A DNA stretch of 64,000 nt from Castor canadensis (GCF_047511655.1 NC_133400.1:6096001-6160000); one strand, 5' to 3'; positions 12,201-23,830 are shown, counted from the first letter of the stretch. Made by a program: numbers and translations. The notes: generated by a model not told the origin, from the letters alone.

Positions 12201-12469
12201 ATCAAGATCATTTTAGAATATGGCTATACTTCTTCATTTGCTCTTCTTCTTATATATTTTATAAGATGTTACATATTTTAATAGATTAAAATGTATTCAA
12301 AATATTTTTAAATTATCTTTTAAGCTGTGTGTGAGAATTAAGTGTGGAAAATGCAAATCACCATGACTGATTCATAGGAAGCCTTCAGTGATGACACTGT
12401 CCTTGCCACAAAGTCTTGTAACACTGAGATTACCTTACCTATTCATTGGTTTGTTTGTGCTATGTCTTC

Positions 12470-12560
12470 CTCCACAATAATTTAGCTTCATGAGGACAGG
12501 GACCTTGTCTGTCTCTGCTCCCCCGTGTATGTCAAGTGGGACAAATGCTTATTGAAAATA
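12470..12560 (+). repeat. LINE-2 3' end fragment
   Basis: TTCATGAGGACAGGGACCTTGTCTGTC is the conserved L2 3' motif. Confidence 0.5.
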
Positions 12561-12610
12561 TAAACAGTGAGAACACCAGCTGTGGTCACAACTCCAGCTC
12601 AAATCAACAG

Positions 12611-12833
12611 CATAAACCAAGCATGATAGCATACAACTTCAATCCTAGCAATAGGGAGGAAGAGGCAGGAAAGTTGCAAGTTTGAGGCCAACCTAGACTG
12701 CATAGCAAGTTCAAGTCCAGCCTTACTGGCAGAGAGAGAACCTGCCTCAAAAGCCAGGTATGTAGCTCAGTGGTAAATCACTTGCCTCACATACACAAGG
12801 CTCTGAGTTTAATCCCCAGTGCTGCCAAAAAAA
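12611..12833 (+). mobile_element. Composite 7SL/tRNA SINE, diverged
   Basis: A B1-like head, a middle GAGAGAACCTGCCTCAAAAG, then an ID-like tail (TATGTAGCTCAGTGGTAAATC...TTTAATCCCCAGTGCTGCC) with poly(A). Confidence 0.7.
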
Positions 12834-13384
12834 GCCAAGAATACACTCTGCTCCCAACCAGTGCTCTTTATCCCAGCCTAGGAGATGAGCACTCAGGAGG
12901 AAAGAAAAAGTTGAACATTTTACCTAAGCAAATGGTTCCACGATCCAGTACCTCCCAGAGATTCCCTTTAGCTGGAGAACTGGAAAGACAACTCAGAATT
13001 AAAGATCAGGACTGAGAAAAGTCAGAGGAGAAAACTTGAGAGACTGGAGCAGCCCCATGGGAAGGTCTCAGATGAGGACAGGGCTTTAAAGGGCAAGAAC
13101 CCGAGATAGACACAGCACAGAGCCAAGGCTCTGGACAAGCCCTGCCCACATGTAGGAAAATCGCTGAAAGTGAACACTCAGATTACACTGAGGCCTGACA
13201 AGTTAGCTATGAACAGAGGACTTGGTGGCCAAGGAATGGTCAGAGCAGCAAGGCACCATGGAAGGGCAGATGAGGGAGCAGCACTGATGAGCGACACACA
13301 GGGCATAATTGCCACACTCCTGTTTTCCATTAGTCTCCTTTGTCAAAGGGATGACTGGACTGGGAAAGATAAGAAAAGAGGTAA

Positions 13385-13562
13385 ATGTCATTATTATTTC
13401 ACAAATCATCTACTGTGTACCAGGTGCCAATATACTCTCACAATCTTGCTTCATCCGTAAAAGCAGCCATCATGGTTCCTACTATGTACATGAGAATAAT
13501 TAACTCAGAGAGGCAAGCAGGTTGCTCAAGAGCCCAGAGCTAGTGAGTAGTCAGAAACCTTC
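13385..13562 (+). repeat. MIR
   Basis: TCTACTGTGTACCAGGTGCC...CTCAGAGAGGCAAGCAGGTTGCTCAAG...CCAGAGCTAGTGAGTAG follows the MIR 3' half in the correct order. Confidence 0.7.
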
Positions 13563-14499
13563 ATTTAGATATTGCTGTATCTGAAGCATGAACGTTTGGA
13601 TTTATGGGATGGGGGGAAGGACCACGGGCAACTAGCCCAGCATTGACTCCATTTATGTTTGCAGTCAAACCTCCCTGTTGCATCTCACACTGGCTTCAGT
13701 TCAGACACAGCATCCTCTATCCAGAGAGCTAGTTTTGTGAGCCTAATGTAAGAGGGGACTATTTCTTCCCCCCGGCCTTATTCTCCGCAGTGCAGAGGGC
13801 TATTTATCAGTGTGACACTCCTGGCTGCACTCTTCTCTCTCTCCTCCCCTGAAGGAAGTGGGACAACGTATCTGATTGGTGAGTTTGACAGAAATAACTG
13901 GGCACGAGCATCTTGTTTGATGCAGAAAGTCTTTTCTTTTTCTAGTAGAGAAGCAGAAGGACAACTCAAAACAATCAGGGCTGAGAAGTAGAGGAGGAGA
14001 TCTGAGAGGCCAGAATGTCACACGCAAGCTCTCTTCTCTGCCTTGTCACCTCCCTGCCCACAGGATGCCTGAGCTAAGTCCCATCTCATAAGCCAGGCCT
14101 GAGACCTTTCAACGCTGTCTTAGCTGGCTGTGCCATTATTACCACACACCAATAATTCCTTCAGTGCTTCCACCAGGAACAAAGCTGACGTCTCGACCCA
14201 CCTGCCTGTTCAGCCCTTCTCAGTTGGATCTCACTGGAGAAAAGCAGGGCGAGTGGGGTGGGTAATGAAGTGACCCCACCAAACAAATCAACAGCATCCA
14301 GTGAAAAGCCTTGCATTTATTCTGATTGGCTTTTAGCTCACTTAGTTCCAGTCTGGCTTGTATTGTTCATTCCAAAATGGCACGTAATGTTAACCCATAG
14401 TCAGCATCTCAAAGGAATGTGAAGAAACTAGAAATGGGCCAGAAGAACTGAACAGAATGGGGAAAGTTCTAGAAACTAGGCTTTGAGTGAAACGGTGAA

Positions 14500-14665
14500 A
14501 GGAATGAGAAGATTTAGTTCAAAGATTTGGCCAAGACATGATGCAGACTTCACATACTTCAAGGGTGATCACATAAAAGAGAGAGCTTTAGATTCTGTGA
14601 CTTTCAAGACCAGGACTACATTCCAGGAAGGAATATTTTGCTTCATTAGAGGGAAGATATTTACA
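14500..14665 (+). repeat. Local direct repeat, copy 1
   Basis: Shares ATGAGAAGATTTAGTTCAAAG, GGTGATCACA, TGTGACTTTCAAG and GGAATATTTTGCT with 16645-16800, in the same order and orientation. An L1 fragment and a SINE lie between the copies. Family unknown. Confidence 0.7.
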
Positions 14666-14789
14666 ACTGTTAGCATTGTGCAAAAATGTAATACCTTCCC
14701 TCAATAGGAAGGAAGCTCCCTGTCACCAGAGTAACTCAGACAGCACCACTGGTAAGTGGAATAATCTTCAAAAGGGCATCCTGTGCCTA

Positions 14790-15838
14790 TCGTTAAGAAC
14801 ACAAACAACAAATGCTGGTGGAGGTCGGGGGAAAGGAACCCATATCCACTGTCAGTGGGAATGTAAATTAGTGCCACTTTGATGGAAAGCAGTATGGAGG
14901 TTCCTCAAAAAACTAAAAGTAGACCTATCATACGATCCAGTGATATCACTCCTGGATATGTATCTGAAGGAATGTGAGTCAGGGTACAATAAAGACACTG
15001 GCACACCCATGTTTATTGCAACATTACTCACAATAGCCAAGCTTTGAAAACACCCCAGATGCCCTACAACTGACAAATGGATTAATAATCCACACAATGG
15101 AGTATTACTCAACCATAAAGAAGAATGAAATTATGTTATTTGCAAGTAAATGGGTGGAATGTCAGATCATCATGTTAAGTACAGTAAGCCAGGCTCAGAA
15201 GGGAAAGGGTGCATGTTTTCCATTGTATGTAGAAACTAGACCTAAAAGATAAATGTATTCCTAAATATATGTATGACCTTATATACATACATATATCTAT
15301 ATACACATATATAGAGAGAATATGGTTGTAATAGTGGCTCTGTCTGAGGGGACTATGGGGAAGAAGGAAAGAGAATGACAGAGTGAATCACCTTGAGACA
15401 CTTTGCATCTGCGTATGAATATAGTATAAATGCTTTGTAAGCTGTTGAATAATGGGGAAGCAGGGCAATAAGAAAGAGTAAATAGTACGGGGATTAATCT
15501 GATTAAGTGTAATACATAAATGAGCAAAATACCAAGTGAAACCCCCTTGAAAAATCAATATATACTTTAAAAAACGAAGGACAGGAAGGTAAAACAGGTC
15601 CTGTCCAGGGTGGGCACCAGTGGGAGGGGGAGTGAAAAGGAGAAGCTGGAGGAGAACTAATGATCAATATACACTGTGCATAAGTGTACAGAAACTGCAT
15701 TTGAAATTGTTCTAAGAAGGGGGGAGCAAGAATGATGGAGAGCGTGAGTCTAATTAAGATACATTGCAAGCCCTTATGAAAATGTCAAAATGTACCCCCT
15801 GTACAACTAATGTATGCTAATAAAAATATTTTTAAGAA
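14790..15838 (+). mobile_element. L1 3' fragment (end of ORF2 plus 3' UTR)
   Basis: The conserved ORF2 C-terminal landmarks GGGAATGTAAATTAGTGCC, CAGTATGGAGGTTCCTCAAAA, CCCATGTTTATTGCAACATTAC and CACAATGGAGTATTACTCAACC run in order. They are followed by a 3' UTR and the terminal GTACCCCCTGTACAACTAATG plus A-rich tail. Stop codons and frameshifts make it non-coding. Its 5' part is missing. Confidence 0.85.
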
Positions 15839-16473
15839 TAAATAAAAAGGGTATTCTGGTGTTGTGAGATGGTTGGTGTGAAATAAAGTTCACCTATGAC
15901 TTTTGTAAATCCCCAAGTGTCAGAATGAGATTTTCTTGTGTCCTCTTTTCTTTTTTCCCCTAGAATCACAACTAGCCTATAACAAGAAGGGCATGTCAGA
16001 GACCCCTTGCATGGGACCAGACCTGGCCCAGGAAGCAGCATGCTCAGAGCCCCAGCCCTTCCACCACAATCACTAATGAAAGCACCATAGAAGGCTCAGA
16101 GCCTATGTGTTCCCAAACTTTGGGGGAAATAGTTTGGCCCAATAGCAATTTATCCCTTCTGTGAAGAAATCTATGGTAAGCCTGAAGAAGAAGACAGGGG
16201 CCCTGACAGAAAAAACAAAAAAAAAACAAAAAAACATGCAGACAGTGCCAAGAGATGCAGTCACAGAGCAAGAGAAAACTTGATTCTCTACCTGCTCCTT
16301 TCTAAAGAATTTATAGGAACCAAAGAGAATGGTACAACTTGACATTTGTACACAGTCTGGGTAAGATGTAGAAATATAGGAGAACACAGAGAATTTGGGG
16401 GCATCAGAGAAACTGTCACTTAGTGGGATAGACAGAGGCAGATGACTCTATGAAAAAATCATCAAAAATTCAT

Positions 16474-16556
16474 GCTGGGGGTAGGGGTGTAGCACCACGG
16501 TAAAGCTTGTGCTCAGCATGCACAAAGCCCTGCCTGGGTTCAATCCCTGCACCAAA
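16474..16556 (+). mobile_element. ID-like tRNA SINE
   Basis: GGGTAGGGGTGTAGCACCACGG...GGTTCAATCCCTGCACCAAA; diverged, no long tail. Confidence 0.65.
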
Positions 16557-16644
16557 CGACATTAAGGTGGTGGGGAGCAAAGTAGGGTAGCAAGATGCTG
16601 ACATAAAGAAGCCAAAGCTTGGTGGGTGGGGAGAAATGGTAAAA

Positions 16645-16800
16645 GCAATGAGAAGATTTAGTTCAAAGAAGATTTGGCCTTGACAGAATGCACTCTTCAC
16701 ATATTTCAAAGGTGATCACACAAAACAGACCTTTAACTGGATTGTGTGACCTTCAAGGGAAAAACTAAAGTCCAGGGAGGAATATTTTGCTGTCAGAATT
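16645..16800 (+). repeat. Local direct repeat, copy 2
   Basis: Second copy of the segment at 14500-14665, about 2.14 kb to the right. It has several small indels and substitutions, so the duplication is not recent. Confidence 0.7.
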
Positions 16801-17750
16801 GGGGAAAAGGTAGAAACCAGAGAAGTTAAAAGAAGGAAAAGAAGTAGGAGGAAAGTTTATCTTAGAAAATGCCAGGTTTAAAGTTTCAGGCTAAATTCCG
16901 GAAATCGGGAAAGAGGTGATAAGAATATCAGGTACCCAACACCATAGCTATGTTGATCCCCACATGAAGGAGGCAGTCAGGTAAGACTTTGCTACATGGT
17001 AGACAATGCAGCAAAATGCAAGGACGAGGGCAGAGCCACAGAGGTTACCTTGAAAGAACCCAAAAGGGACAGAGAAGCAGCTCAGAAAGCGAAGAGGCCA
17101 TGCCAAGAAGGAAAATCTGGTCAGCAATGATGGAGCAGAAGTGGAGGATTAGGAGGGCACAGGTGGCCCTGGAGGGCATCTTCAGCAGCCTAGCCAGTGG
17201 AGGACAGAGGATGCTCATTCACGGCACATCCTGGATAAGCAGGAATGTGATTAGAACCAAGTCAACACAAAGCCTCATTTCATAGCAAGCCCACAAGTTA
17301 AGTCACTGCAGAACAATGGGGCCTCTTAGAGCTCTGCGGTGTCACACTGCCCTTTCTGTACAGGTTACCCAACCAAAAGAACCAGCAGAGATAAGCACCC
17401 AAACAAGAGGACAAAATGGACAGTTCTATTTTGTCCAACAAAGGACCACAGAAAGGGTCAGCCTGGTTTGCTCATTCATGGCTCGTACACTCATATACCA
17501 ATGTGCTCCATTCTTAAAAGGATGATATTGATCATAGAAGATGCTTACAATATAGAGGGGCAGATTTTCATCTCATGAGAGTAGTACCCAGTTAAAAATA
17601 GCCCATCTACAATGCCTAATAAAATCACCATTCAAACTTTTACAAAATGACCTGGGTATAAAAGACCTTTTCATGTTTTCCTATAGTTCAGAGAAAGCAT
17701 AAACTTCATGATGATAGAGGGCTATATGATCATTAAAAAGAAATCTGATG

Positions 17751-17838
17751 GGGATTGGGTGTAGCTCAGTGGTGGAACATTGCCTAGAATGTGTGAGGTC
17801 CTGGGTTCGATTCCCCTCCACCTCCAAAAAAAAAAAAA
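17751..17838 (+). mobile_element. ID-like tRNA SINE
   Basis: GGGTGTAGCTCAGTGGTGGAAC (A box) and GGGTTCGATTCCCC (B box) with a 12-A tail. It looks comparatively young. Confidence 0.85.
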
Positions 17839-18289
17839 CCTGATAGATGGGATTACAGCTCACCAAGGACTGTCCTAAGCCCCTGATATACCCACAATTG
17901 CCTCTTCCCTTGCAGCATCAATCACTGTTGCTAGTGCTTCTCCGACCTCCATCTTCAAACCTCAACAACTTCTACTTCTGTATTTCCAACAGCCAATGAC
18001 CTTCTACTTGACTCACCTTCATGGCCCTCAAACTCAATTCTGAAGTTAAAACATACCATAAGGCATCTCTCATATCATCACCTTCTTCACTCATCCCTAC
18101 CTTGTCCATGGCACCCTCATTTCATCACCCATTCATATACTCTTCTACAGCCAGCCACTGTCCCAGGTCTGTGTCAAGCAGAGTCATGTGTACACAATGG
18201 ATACTCACTATTCCTTGCTGATTGACACTTACATCTAGGCCACCTCTGTGGCCTAATACTAACTACAGCTACAACTGCTAGTGATGGTG

Positions 18290-18400
18290 GTTAGGAAGAT
18301 GGCTTTTGTAGCAAGTGGATATGATCTGGGTTCAGTGCAATCTCTGATACCTTAGGTCAGAGACTTTGAACACATAATTTCCTAGCCCACAAAATGTAAA
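18290..18400 (+). repeat. MIR fragment (tentative)
   Basis: Pattern of ATCTGGGTTCAGTGCAATCTC then a CTTTGAACACATAATTTCC stretch. Weak match. Confidence 0.3.
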
Positions 18401-18413
18401 CTATTGGGGTTTT

Positions 18414-18511
18414 CCTTTTTTTTTTTTTTTTTGGTGGCAGTGGGGTTTGAACTCAGGGCCTCACACTTGCTAGGCAGGTGCTCTTACCGCTTGAGCCACT
18501 CCACCAGCCCA
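18414..18511 (-). mobile_element. tRNA-derived SINE with target-site duplication
   Basis: Antisense poly(T), GGTTTGAACTCAGGGCC, ending TTGAGCCACTCCACCAGCCC. Flanked by AAACTATTGGGGTT at 18398-18411 and 18512-18525. Confidence 0.85.
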
Positions 18512-18551
18512 AAACTATTGGGGTTGAGAGAATCAGGTAGGAAATGCATGT

Positions 18552-18635
18552 GAGGGACTGGGGGCTGTAGCTCAGTGAAACAGTGCTTGCTTAGCATGTT
18601 CAAGGCTCTGGGTGTGATCCCCAGCACCACAAAAA
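18552..18635 (+). mobile_element. ID-like tRNA SINE with target-site duplication
   Basis: GGGGGCTGTAGCTCAGTGAAAC...GATCCCCAGCACCAC plus an A tail. Flanked by AAATGCATGT at 18542-18551 and 18636-18645. Confidence 0.85.
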
Positions 18636-19424
18636 AAATGCATGTAAATCTCTGAGTGCAGAGGTGTTACTTCTTTAGTCTCTTAATCTGCTGTCAATGT
18701 TTATACATTTGGTAATACAACGTTAAGTTCAAAGGAGCCCAAATCCCTGGACGACGTCGACAGCATTCAACTTGTAGAACCTTAATTGGACTATTTAGTA
18801 ATTCCCAGGTGACATCATCCCCTTGGAGATCCCCTTCATTATGAGAATTCTCCTGGAGCTGCCTCCAAGAGAGGCACAGATGCAGTCAGAAGAGAGGCAT
18901 AGATGCAGTCAGGTGTGGCCAGGTCTTGCCCACTGGACTTTGAAGCCTGTCATGCCAAATCAGCAGTTGACACTTAAGGTGGTTGAGAAAGATTGGAAAG
19001 ACCATGGAAAGCCCTGAGGGTAAAAAAACAAACTTGCCTGGGCATCTCCTACCAGGCTCAGACAGTAGCAGAGAAGGATGGATGCCACAACCTAAGATAA
19101 GGAGCCATCCAGTGAATGTGGGTCCAAGGTCAAGGAGAGGTAGGAATTTCTAATCCCACCACTTGCCAATAATTGCATGACCTTCAAATTTTTCTGCCTC
19201 CATCACTTCTGGAAAATAAATGGTGCATATCACCATTTATACATTTCTCAATGAATTTTAAATGAATTAATGTTTTATCTCTCTACCTGTTTATCAACCT
19301 TTCCTTCTTTTCTTTTCTTTTCTCCTTTTGTTCTTCCCAACCTCTCCTCAATTTTTTCCTTCACCACCTCAATACTCAATTGTCTCACTCCCCCACGCCA
19401 CTCCACTAACTCAATCTATAAAAC

Positions 19425-20075
19425 TATGGCATGAAGGTGCAGAAGGCCAAAGGCCGCAGGTTGTCTCTCATGTGTGGAATATAGGCCCAATACAAATACA
19501 GCAATATTATGAAAAACAGGACATGCCAAGGGGACGTCACTAATGGGAGAGGAAGGGTAAAAGAAAGAAGTGAAGGTGAATGTAGTTAGTGTACTTTCCA
19601 TACAGAAATGAATGCAGAATTTTTAAATGTGTTGAAATCACCAGAAGAAGGGGACTAAGGTAGAAAGGAGAAAAATAGCAGGGATGGTATTGCATATATT
19701 ATAATATATATAATGCATATATATTATACGCATATATTCATGGAAATGTCACAATGAAACTCCCTGTAGAGCTATCTTAAACAAACACAAATGTCTTTTT
19801 CAAAAACAGAGAGCAGGAAGGTAAAACAGGTCCCTTCTGGGGGTCAGGACCAATGGGAGGAGGAAGATATAAGGAAAGGGTGTAGGAGGATGAATGTGTG
19901 GAAATACTATGTACTCGTGGATGAAAATGGAAAAACTATTCCAGGAATGGGGGGAAGGGATAAAGGAGAATTATGGAGGAGATGAGTCCAACTATGATAT
20001 GTTGTAAGAACTTTTGTAAATGTCACAACAGAACAATAATAATGATAATAAAGAGGAGGGCATATTATCAGTTCC
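19425..20075 (+). mobile_element. L1 3' UTR fragment
   Basis: Shares CAGGAAGGTAAAACAGGTCCC with the L1 at 14790-15838 and GTGGAAATACT...CCAGGAATGG...TGTAAGAACTTTTGTAAATGTCACAA with 30180-30405. It ends in an A-rich tail. It includes an AT palindrome at 19690-19735. Confidence 0.7.
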
Positions 20076-20857
20076 AGTTTACAGAAGCCTTCCCAATAAA
20101 TTTTTTTCTTTGCAAAAGTGCTGACCTGCTGCTCTACATTAATTTTACAGACATTTTTAAAAACCCAGTGGCCATTATAGTTTCAGGAACCTTGGAGACA
20201 AACACATGTTCAAACGCTCTATGCATGTCTAGTGTAATTAAATTGTCTCTGAGGCAAAAGAGCTTTGAACATCATAGCAAAATGAAATAAAGCACTCACA
20301 GGAAACTGTTATTTTTGAATTTGTCTTTGTAATTGTCCTTCACCTGGGTCTATAATTAAATAGGAACTAAAATGAACACAATCCACTCAACGTTTTCTCT
20401 TTCTTAAGTGTTTTATGGTGTAAATACTATAACAACACTACAGAAATTGGAATCTAGGGGCAGAAAAACATCCAAGTAATCTACTCCAACCATTTACATA
20501 CTATTTCCTACTATTTCCTTCCTTCCTCCAACCATGGACAAGCCACCTCCTCCCAGCTGTCCTCACAGCTTTCCGCCCAGACACTGCCTGTGCCTCTGAC
20601 AGGGTGCACTCTTGTTTGGACACTTGGTTCTCCTCTGTGTTTTCCTATCACCCAAGCAGTTTTGTTGCAACACAGTTCTTGTGGCTGTCATCTTTAACGG
20701 CTATCCAGTCTCACACCCAGAGGAGGTAATGTAGATTATCACTATTTTGGTTCGTTTTGATAGTTCACTATTTTAAATAAGATTGTACTGAAAATATCAT
20801 CCTGTGTTACATCTACTTTTTTTTTTACATATTTCAGGATTACTTATTTTGTTTTGT

Positions 20858-20918
20858 TTGCATGCTTGGGACCAACGCAGGGCAAGCACTCTACTGCTGA
20901 GCCCCATGCCCCGCCCCC
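20858..20918 (-). mobile_element. ID-like SINE fragment
   Basis: GCTTGGGACCAACGCAGGGCAAGCACTCTACTGCTGAGC-type antisense tRNA-like fragment. Confidence 0.6.
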
Positions 20919-21885
20919 AGGATGTATCTTTAAAAGAATTTTTAAGACGAATTATCAGATAAAGGAATAATCTCCCTAGCTTTTGATGTACACTGTTATA
21001 TTTCTTCTCACACCCTACCCCCACCAAAATGCATACCAATTTATATAATGCCCTCTAACTTGAAACAAAGATTATTCCAAACTTACCCTTGAGGGTGGCT
21101 GCTGTTGCTTTTTTTTTAATGGGTTTGGGTTTCACTAAAGGAAATCATTTTAAATTTCTCCACTAAGTACAAAGGTCTTGATCGTACTGAGCCTACGTCT
21201 TCCTTGTGAAAATGACTGAGAACCTGAAGGCAGCATTGTATCTCCCTCAAATATATGTAGCTCACTTTTAAATTCTAAGTTTTCTAACTGCTAAGCATTT
21301 CATTTAGGGATTAGTCATGGGACTTGAATTGCCTAATTGGTTCAGTTATCTTAGTGGACATTAACCACAGTCAAAAATTGCAAAGGCTATTATGGGCTCA
21401 CTGGGTTGGGTGTGTATGTTGTGGATATTAATACCTGTCTCCAACTTTAAAAGCAGGGGATAAAGAACATTGACAAGATAAACAAGCAAGAGTGGATTCC
21501 TATTTTCTCAGCTACTCCATGGTTTGCCTTGGTTTGCCCTAAGATTAATTATTCTTATTAATTATCCATAGAAGTGCTACACCCTAAATTTGATTTTCCT
21601 GGACAACGTGGACCTCTGGGAGAGCTCATGAGTTTCAATCATGACCTTGCTATTTTTTTTTTCAGAACGTTTAAGTTTTCTGTCTTCTTTCATGGAATTG
21701 GAAGAGTGTACAAAACTAAGTTTGACCTAGAATGAGTCTGAAGTCTCTCAGCGCTTGCTGCTGTACACAGACCACAACCATTGTTTCTGTGCACCAGATT
21801 GTCCCCCATCCCATCAGCCACCTCAGGGTCCTAGTGACAAAGTCAGAGACCCAGCCAATCTCCAAGACCAAAGATCCCAGCTGAT

Positions 21886-22307
21886 GCAGCAAATGAGAGT
21901 ACACAAGGGAGGTATGGGGATAGGTAAGACACCCAAAAAACTAAATAGCATTTGTTGCCCTCAACGCAGAAAAACTAATGCAGATACTTTAAAGCAACCA
22001 AGGCCAATAGGAGAAGGGGACCAGGAACTAGAGAAAAGGTTAGATCAAGAAGAATTAACCTAGAAGGTACACACATGTACAGAAAATTAATGTGAGTCAA
22101 TGCCCTGTATAGCTATCCTTATCTCAACTAGCAAAAACCCTTGGTCCTTCCTATTATTGCTTATATTCTCTCTTCAACAAAATTAGAGTACGGGCAAAAT
22201 AGTTTCTGCCGGGTAACAGGGGGAGGGGTAAGGGAGGGGGTGGGGGAAGGGGGGAGAAATGACCCAAACATTGTATGCAAATATGAATAAAATAAAAATT
22301 AAAAAAA
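21886..22307 (+). mobile_element. 5'-truncated L1 3' UTR with target-site duplication
   Basis: It contains CAATGCCCTGTATAGCTATCC, a G-rich polypurine tract (about 22208-22257), and the terminal GGGAGAAATGACCCAAACATTG with AATAAA and poly(A). It is flanked by AAAGATCCCAGCTGAT (21870-21885) and the same with one C-to-T change (22308-22323). Confidence 0.85.
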
Positions 22308-23365
22308 AAAGATTCCAGCTGATAACAGATACCCATGCAAACAAATGTCTCATCGATTGACAGTTGTCTACCTTTTACTTTTTTTATTTAAAAAAGCTCA
22401 TCTTCTGCACTTCAGAAGTCCAACAAGCACCAACTTCTGTTGCATTTCAAGAAAGAACTTTGCTGTTGGGTTAGAGTACAAGGTGAGGTAGAAAAAGTCA
22501 CTTTAGCATGTGTTTTTCAGTGAATTGTCAAAGACCATGACTTCCTTCTAACTACACACAATGTGTGCCTTCACCCCTGCAGGTCCCCATCATGGGGAAT
22601 AACCTCCTAACAAAGGATTCTGCAACTGATGCCCTTTCCTCATCTTGCCAGGCCTTTCTGGGGTAGGATAACTCTGGGTAATTCTAATTAAAGCCCAATC
22701 CAAGCTCAAACTTCATGACGAAACCAACCTGTTTTACAACTCAAAGGAATTTAATTTGGCCTCACACTTTCAGTGGAATAAAACACAAAAGAAGAGAAAT
22801 GCTGGCAGCTCAGCTAATGAGCAACTTGATTTGTGGACACACTGCCAACTTGATCTAATTAAGAAGCATGAGCAGTGTAGTGACACACTTGGAGAGAAAA
22901 GTTTGAGACAGGACACAGGCTCTTGATAGCAACCAGGCAAATGGCAACGTCTATGGCACAGGTGAGTCCCCAGAGACACAGCAAGGTGCAAGGAAGCTAG
23001 GCTTTGCCTCCTTTTCTTGCACACCTAGGGAAGGTGACCAGGTCCAGAAACTGGCCAAAATTCCACTTAAGCCTAAAGAAATGTATAGAATGCTCCCAGT
23101 TGCAATGAAACATATGAAATGACACTAATTAGCATTTATCCCTGGGAAACTAGCAAAACCATTGCTTAGCCACACCTCACATCTTCCCTCTTACCACCTC
23201 CTAAAAAGAATACACCAAAACGATGTAGTGAACCAAGCTTGGATTCGTATTTCCCTTTACTCCATCCCAAATACTCCTATTTAAGACAAATCTGCAGGAG
23301 TCCTGCTAAAGCAAAGAGAACCTCATCTCCTGCACTCAGTGACAATTGCAGCACTGTCCACTTAC

Positions 23366-23627
23366 CTGTCACCAGGACTGCCTTTCCATCCACAGGTAAG
23401 AACTCTTCACCAGAGGACATGTACAGGAGGAAACATGACAAGCAAAAGAGGATCAAGCTCCAGAAGAAGGATAAGCCGAGCAGGCAAGCCCCTCCCCAGA
23501 GGACCGCGAGGCAAACCACCCGGCTCTGCAGCTGTGCCGGGCACTTGTATGTGCAAAGAACTGTGCTCCCCAGCACTGCGGTGACAGACAGGCAGAGCCA
23601 TGCTGCCTCAGAGAAAAACATGCTCAT
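23366..23627 (-). CDS. HSD17B2: 17-beta-hydroxysteroid dehydrogenase 2, first coding exon (partial gene)
   Basis: This exon encodes the N-terminus (87 codons plus one base) of the ER-membrane enzyme that uses NAD+ to oxidise estradiol to estrone and testosterone to androstenedione. The minus-strand frame starts MSMFFSEAAWLCL and has two hydrophobic stretches, at about residues 8-26 and 36-70, forming the membrane anchor. It then reaches LPVDGKAVLVTG, the first beta-strand and opening of the TGxxxGxG cofactor motif. At that point a textbook donor (ACAG then GTAAGTG, plus-strand CTTAC at 23361-23365) ends the exon in phase 1, as expected for this family. I chose the ATG at 23627 because the known protein begins MSxFFS and there is an A at -3. 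An in-frame ATG at 23651 would add eight residues without family support. Exons 2-5, with the Ser/Tyr/Lys catalytic residues, are not in the window and should lie to the left. Confidence 0.93.
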
Positions 23628-23830
23628 TCTTGTGTGTACCTTCCCATGCACAGGGCCAGTGAGTCAAGTGGACAAAAGCTAGTTGGAAGCAGCTGGGGTT
23701 AAATGAATGGAGAGGAGAGAGGAGAGGGAGAGAAAACAGCCAAGCACTCTTTGAATGAGAGGGGATTAAGAGTAATCAAATGAACACATATTCCCAGTGG
23801 GGATCTAAACAGTGTGCACTGTAATATAAA
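23628..23830 (-). promoter_or_regulatory. HSD17B2: HSD17B2 5' UTR and proximal promoter region (approximate)
   Basis: This is the DNA immediately upstream of the HSD17B2 start codon on the minus strand. It should hold the short 5' UTR and core promoter. It is not CpG-rich and has no convincing TATA box, unlike the SDR42E1 promoter, which fits a tissue-restricted gene. The transcription start cannot be fixed from sequence. A purine-rich run (GGAGAGGAGAGAG on the plus strand) lies at about 23708-23735. Confidence 0.4.

Larger units (their letters stand above)
1..23365 (-). other. HSD17B2: HSD17B2 intron 1 (5' part), repeat-rich
   Basis: Everything left of the exon 1 donor is intron 1. I looked for the second exon, which should resume the Rossmann motif on the minus strand, and did not find it. 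Individual repeats are listed separately. Stretches over 300 bases where I recognise nothing are about 2310-4240 (AT-rich), 4690-5355, 5480-5915, 6455-7515, 8115-9075, 9225-10185, 11560-12070, 12840-13385, 13565-14500, 15845-16470, 16880-17745, 18650-19420, 20080-20855, 20925-21865 and 22325-23360. Confidence 0.8.

Noticed and set aside
17409..17436. GGACAAAAT...ATTTTGTCC hairpin
   Set aside because: Only 9-bp arms; likely to occur by chance in 64 kb.
17751..17838. Possible tRNA gene (A and B boxes present)
   Set aside because: It lacks a foldable anticodon arm and acceptor stem and ends in poly(A). It is a tRNA-derived SINE, as are the similar hits.
1..23365. HSD17B2 exons 2-5
   Set aside because: I looked for minus-strand continuation of the Rossmann motif and for the NNAG and YxxxK regions and found none. 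They are expected outside the window.
23239..23682. 147-residue plus-strand frame
   Set aside because: It is the antisense shadow of HSD17B2 exon 1.
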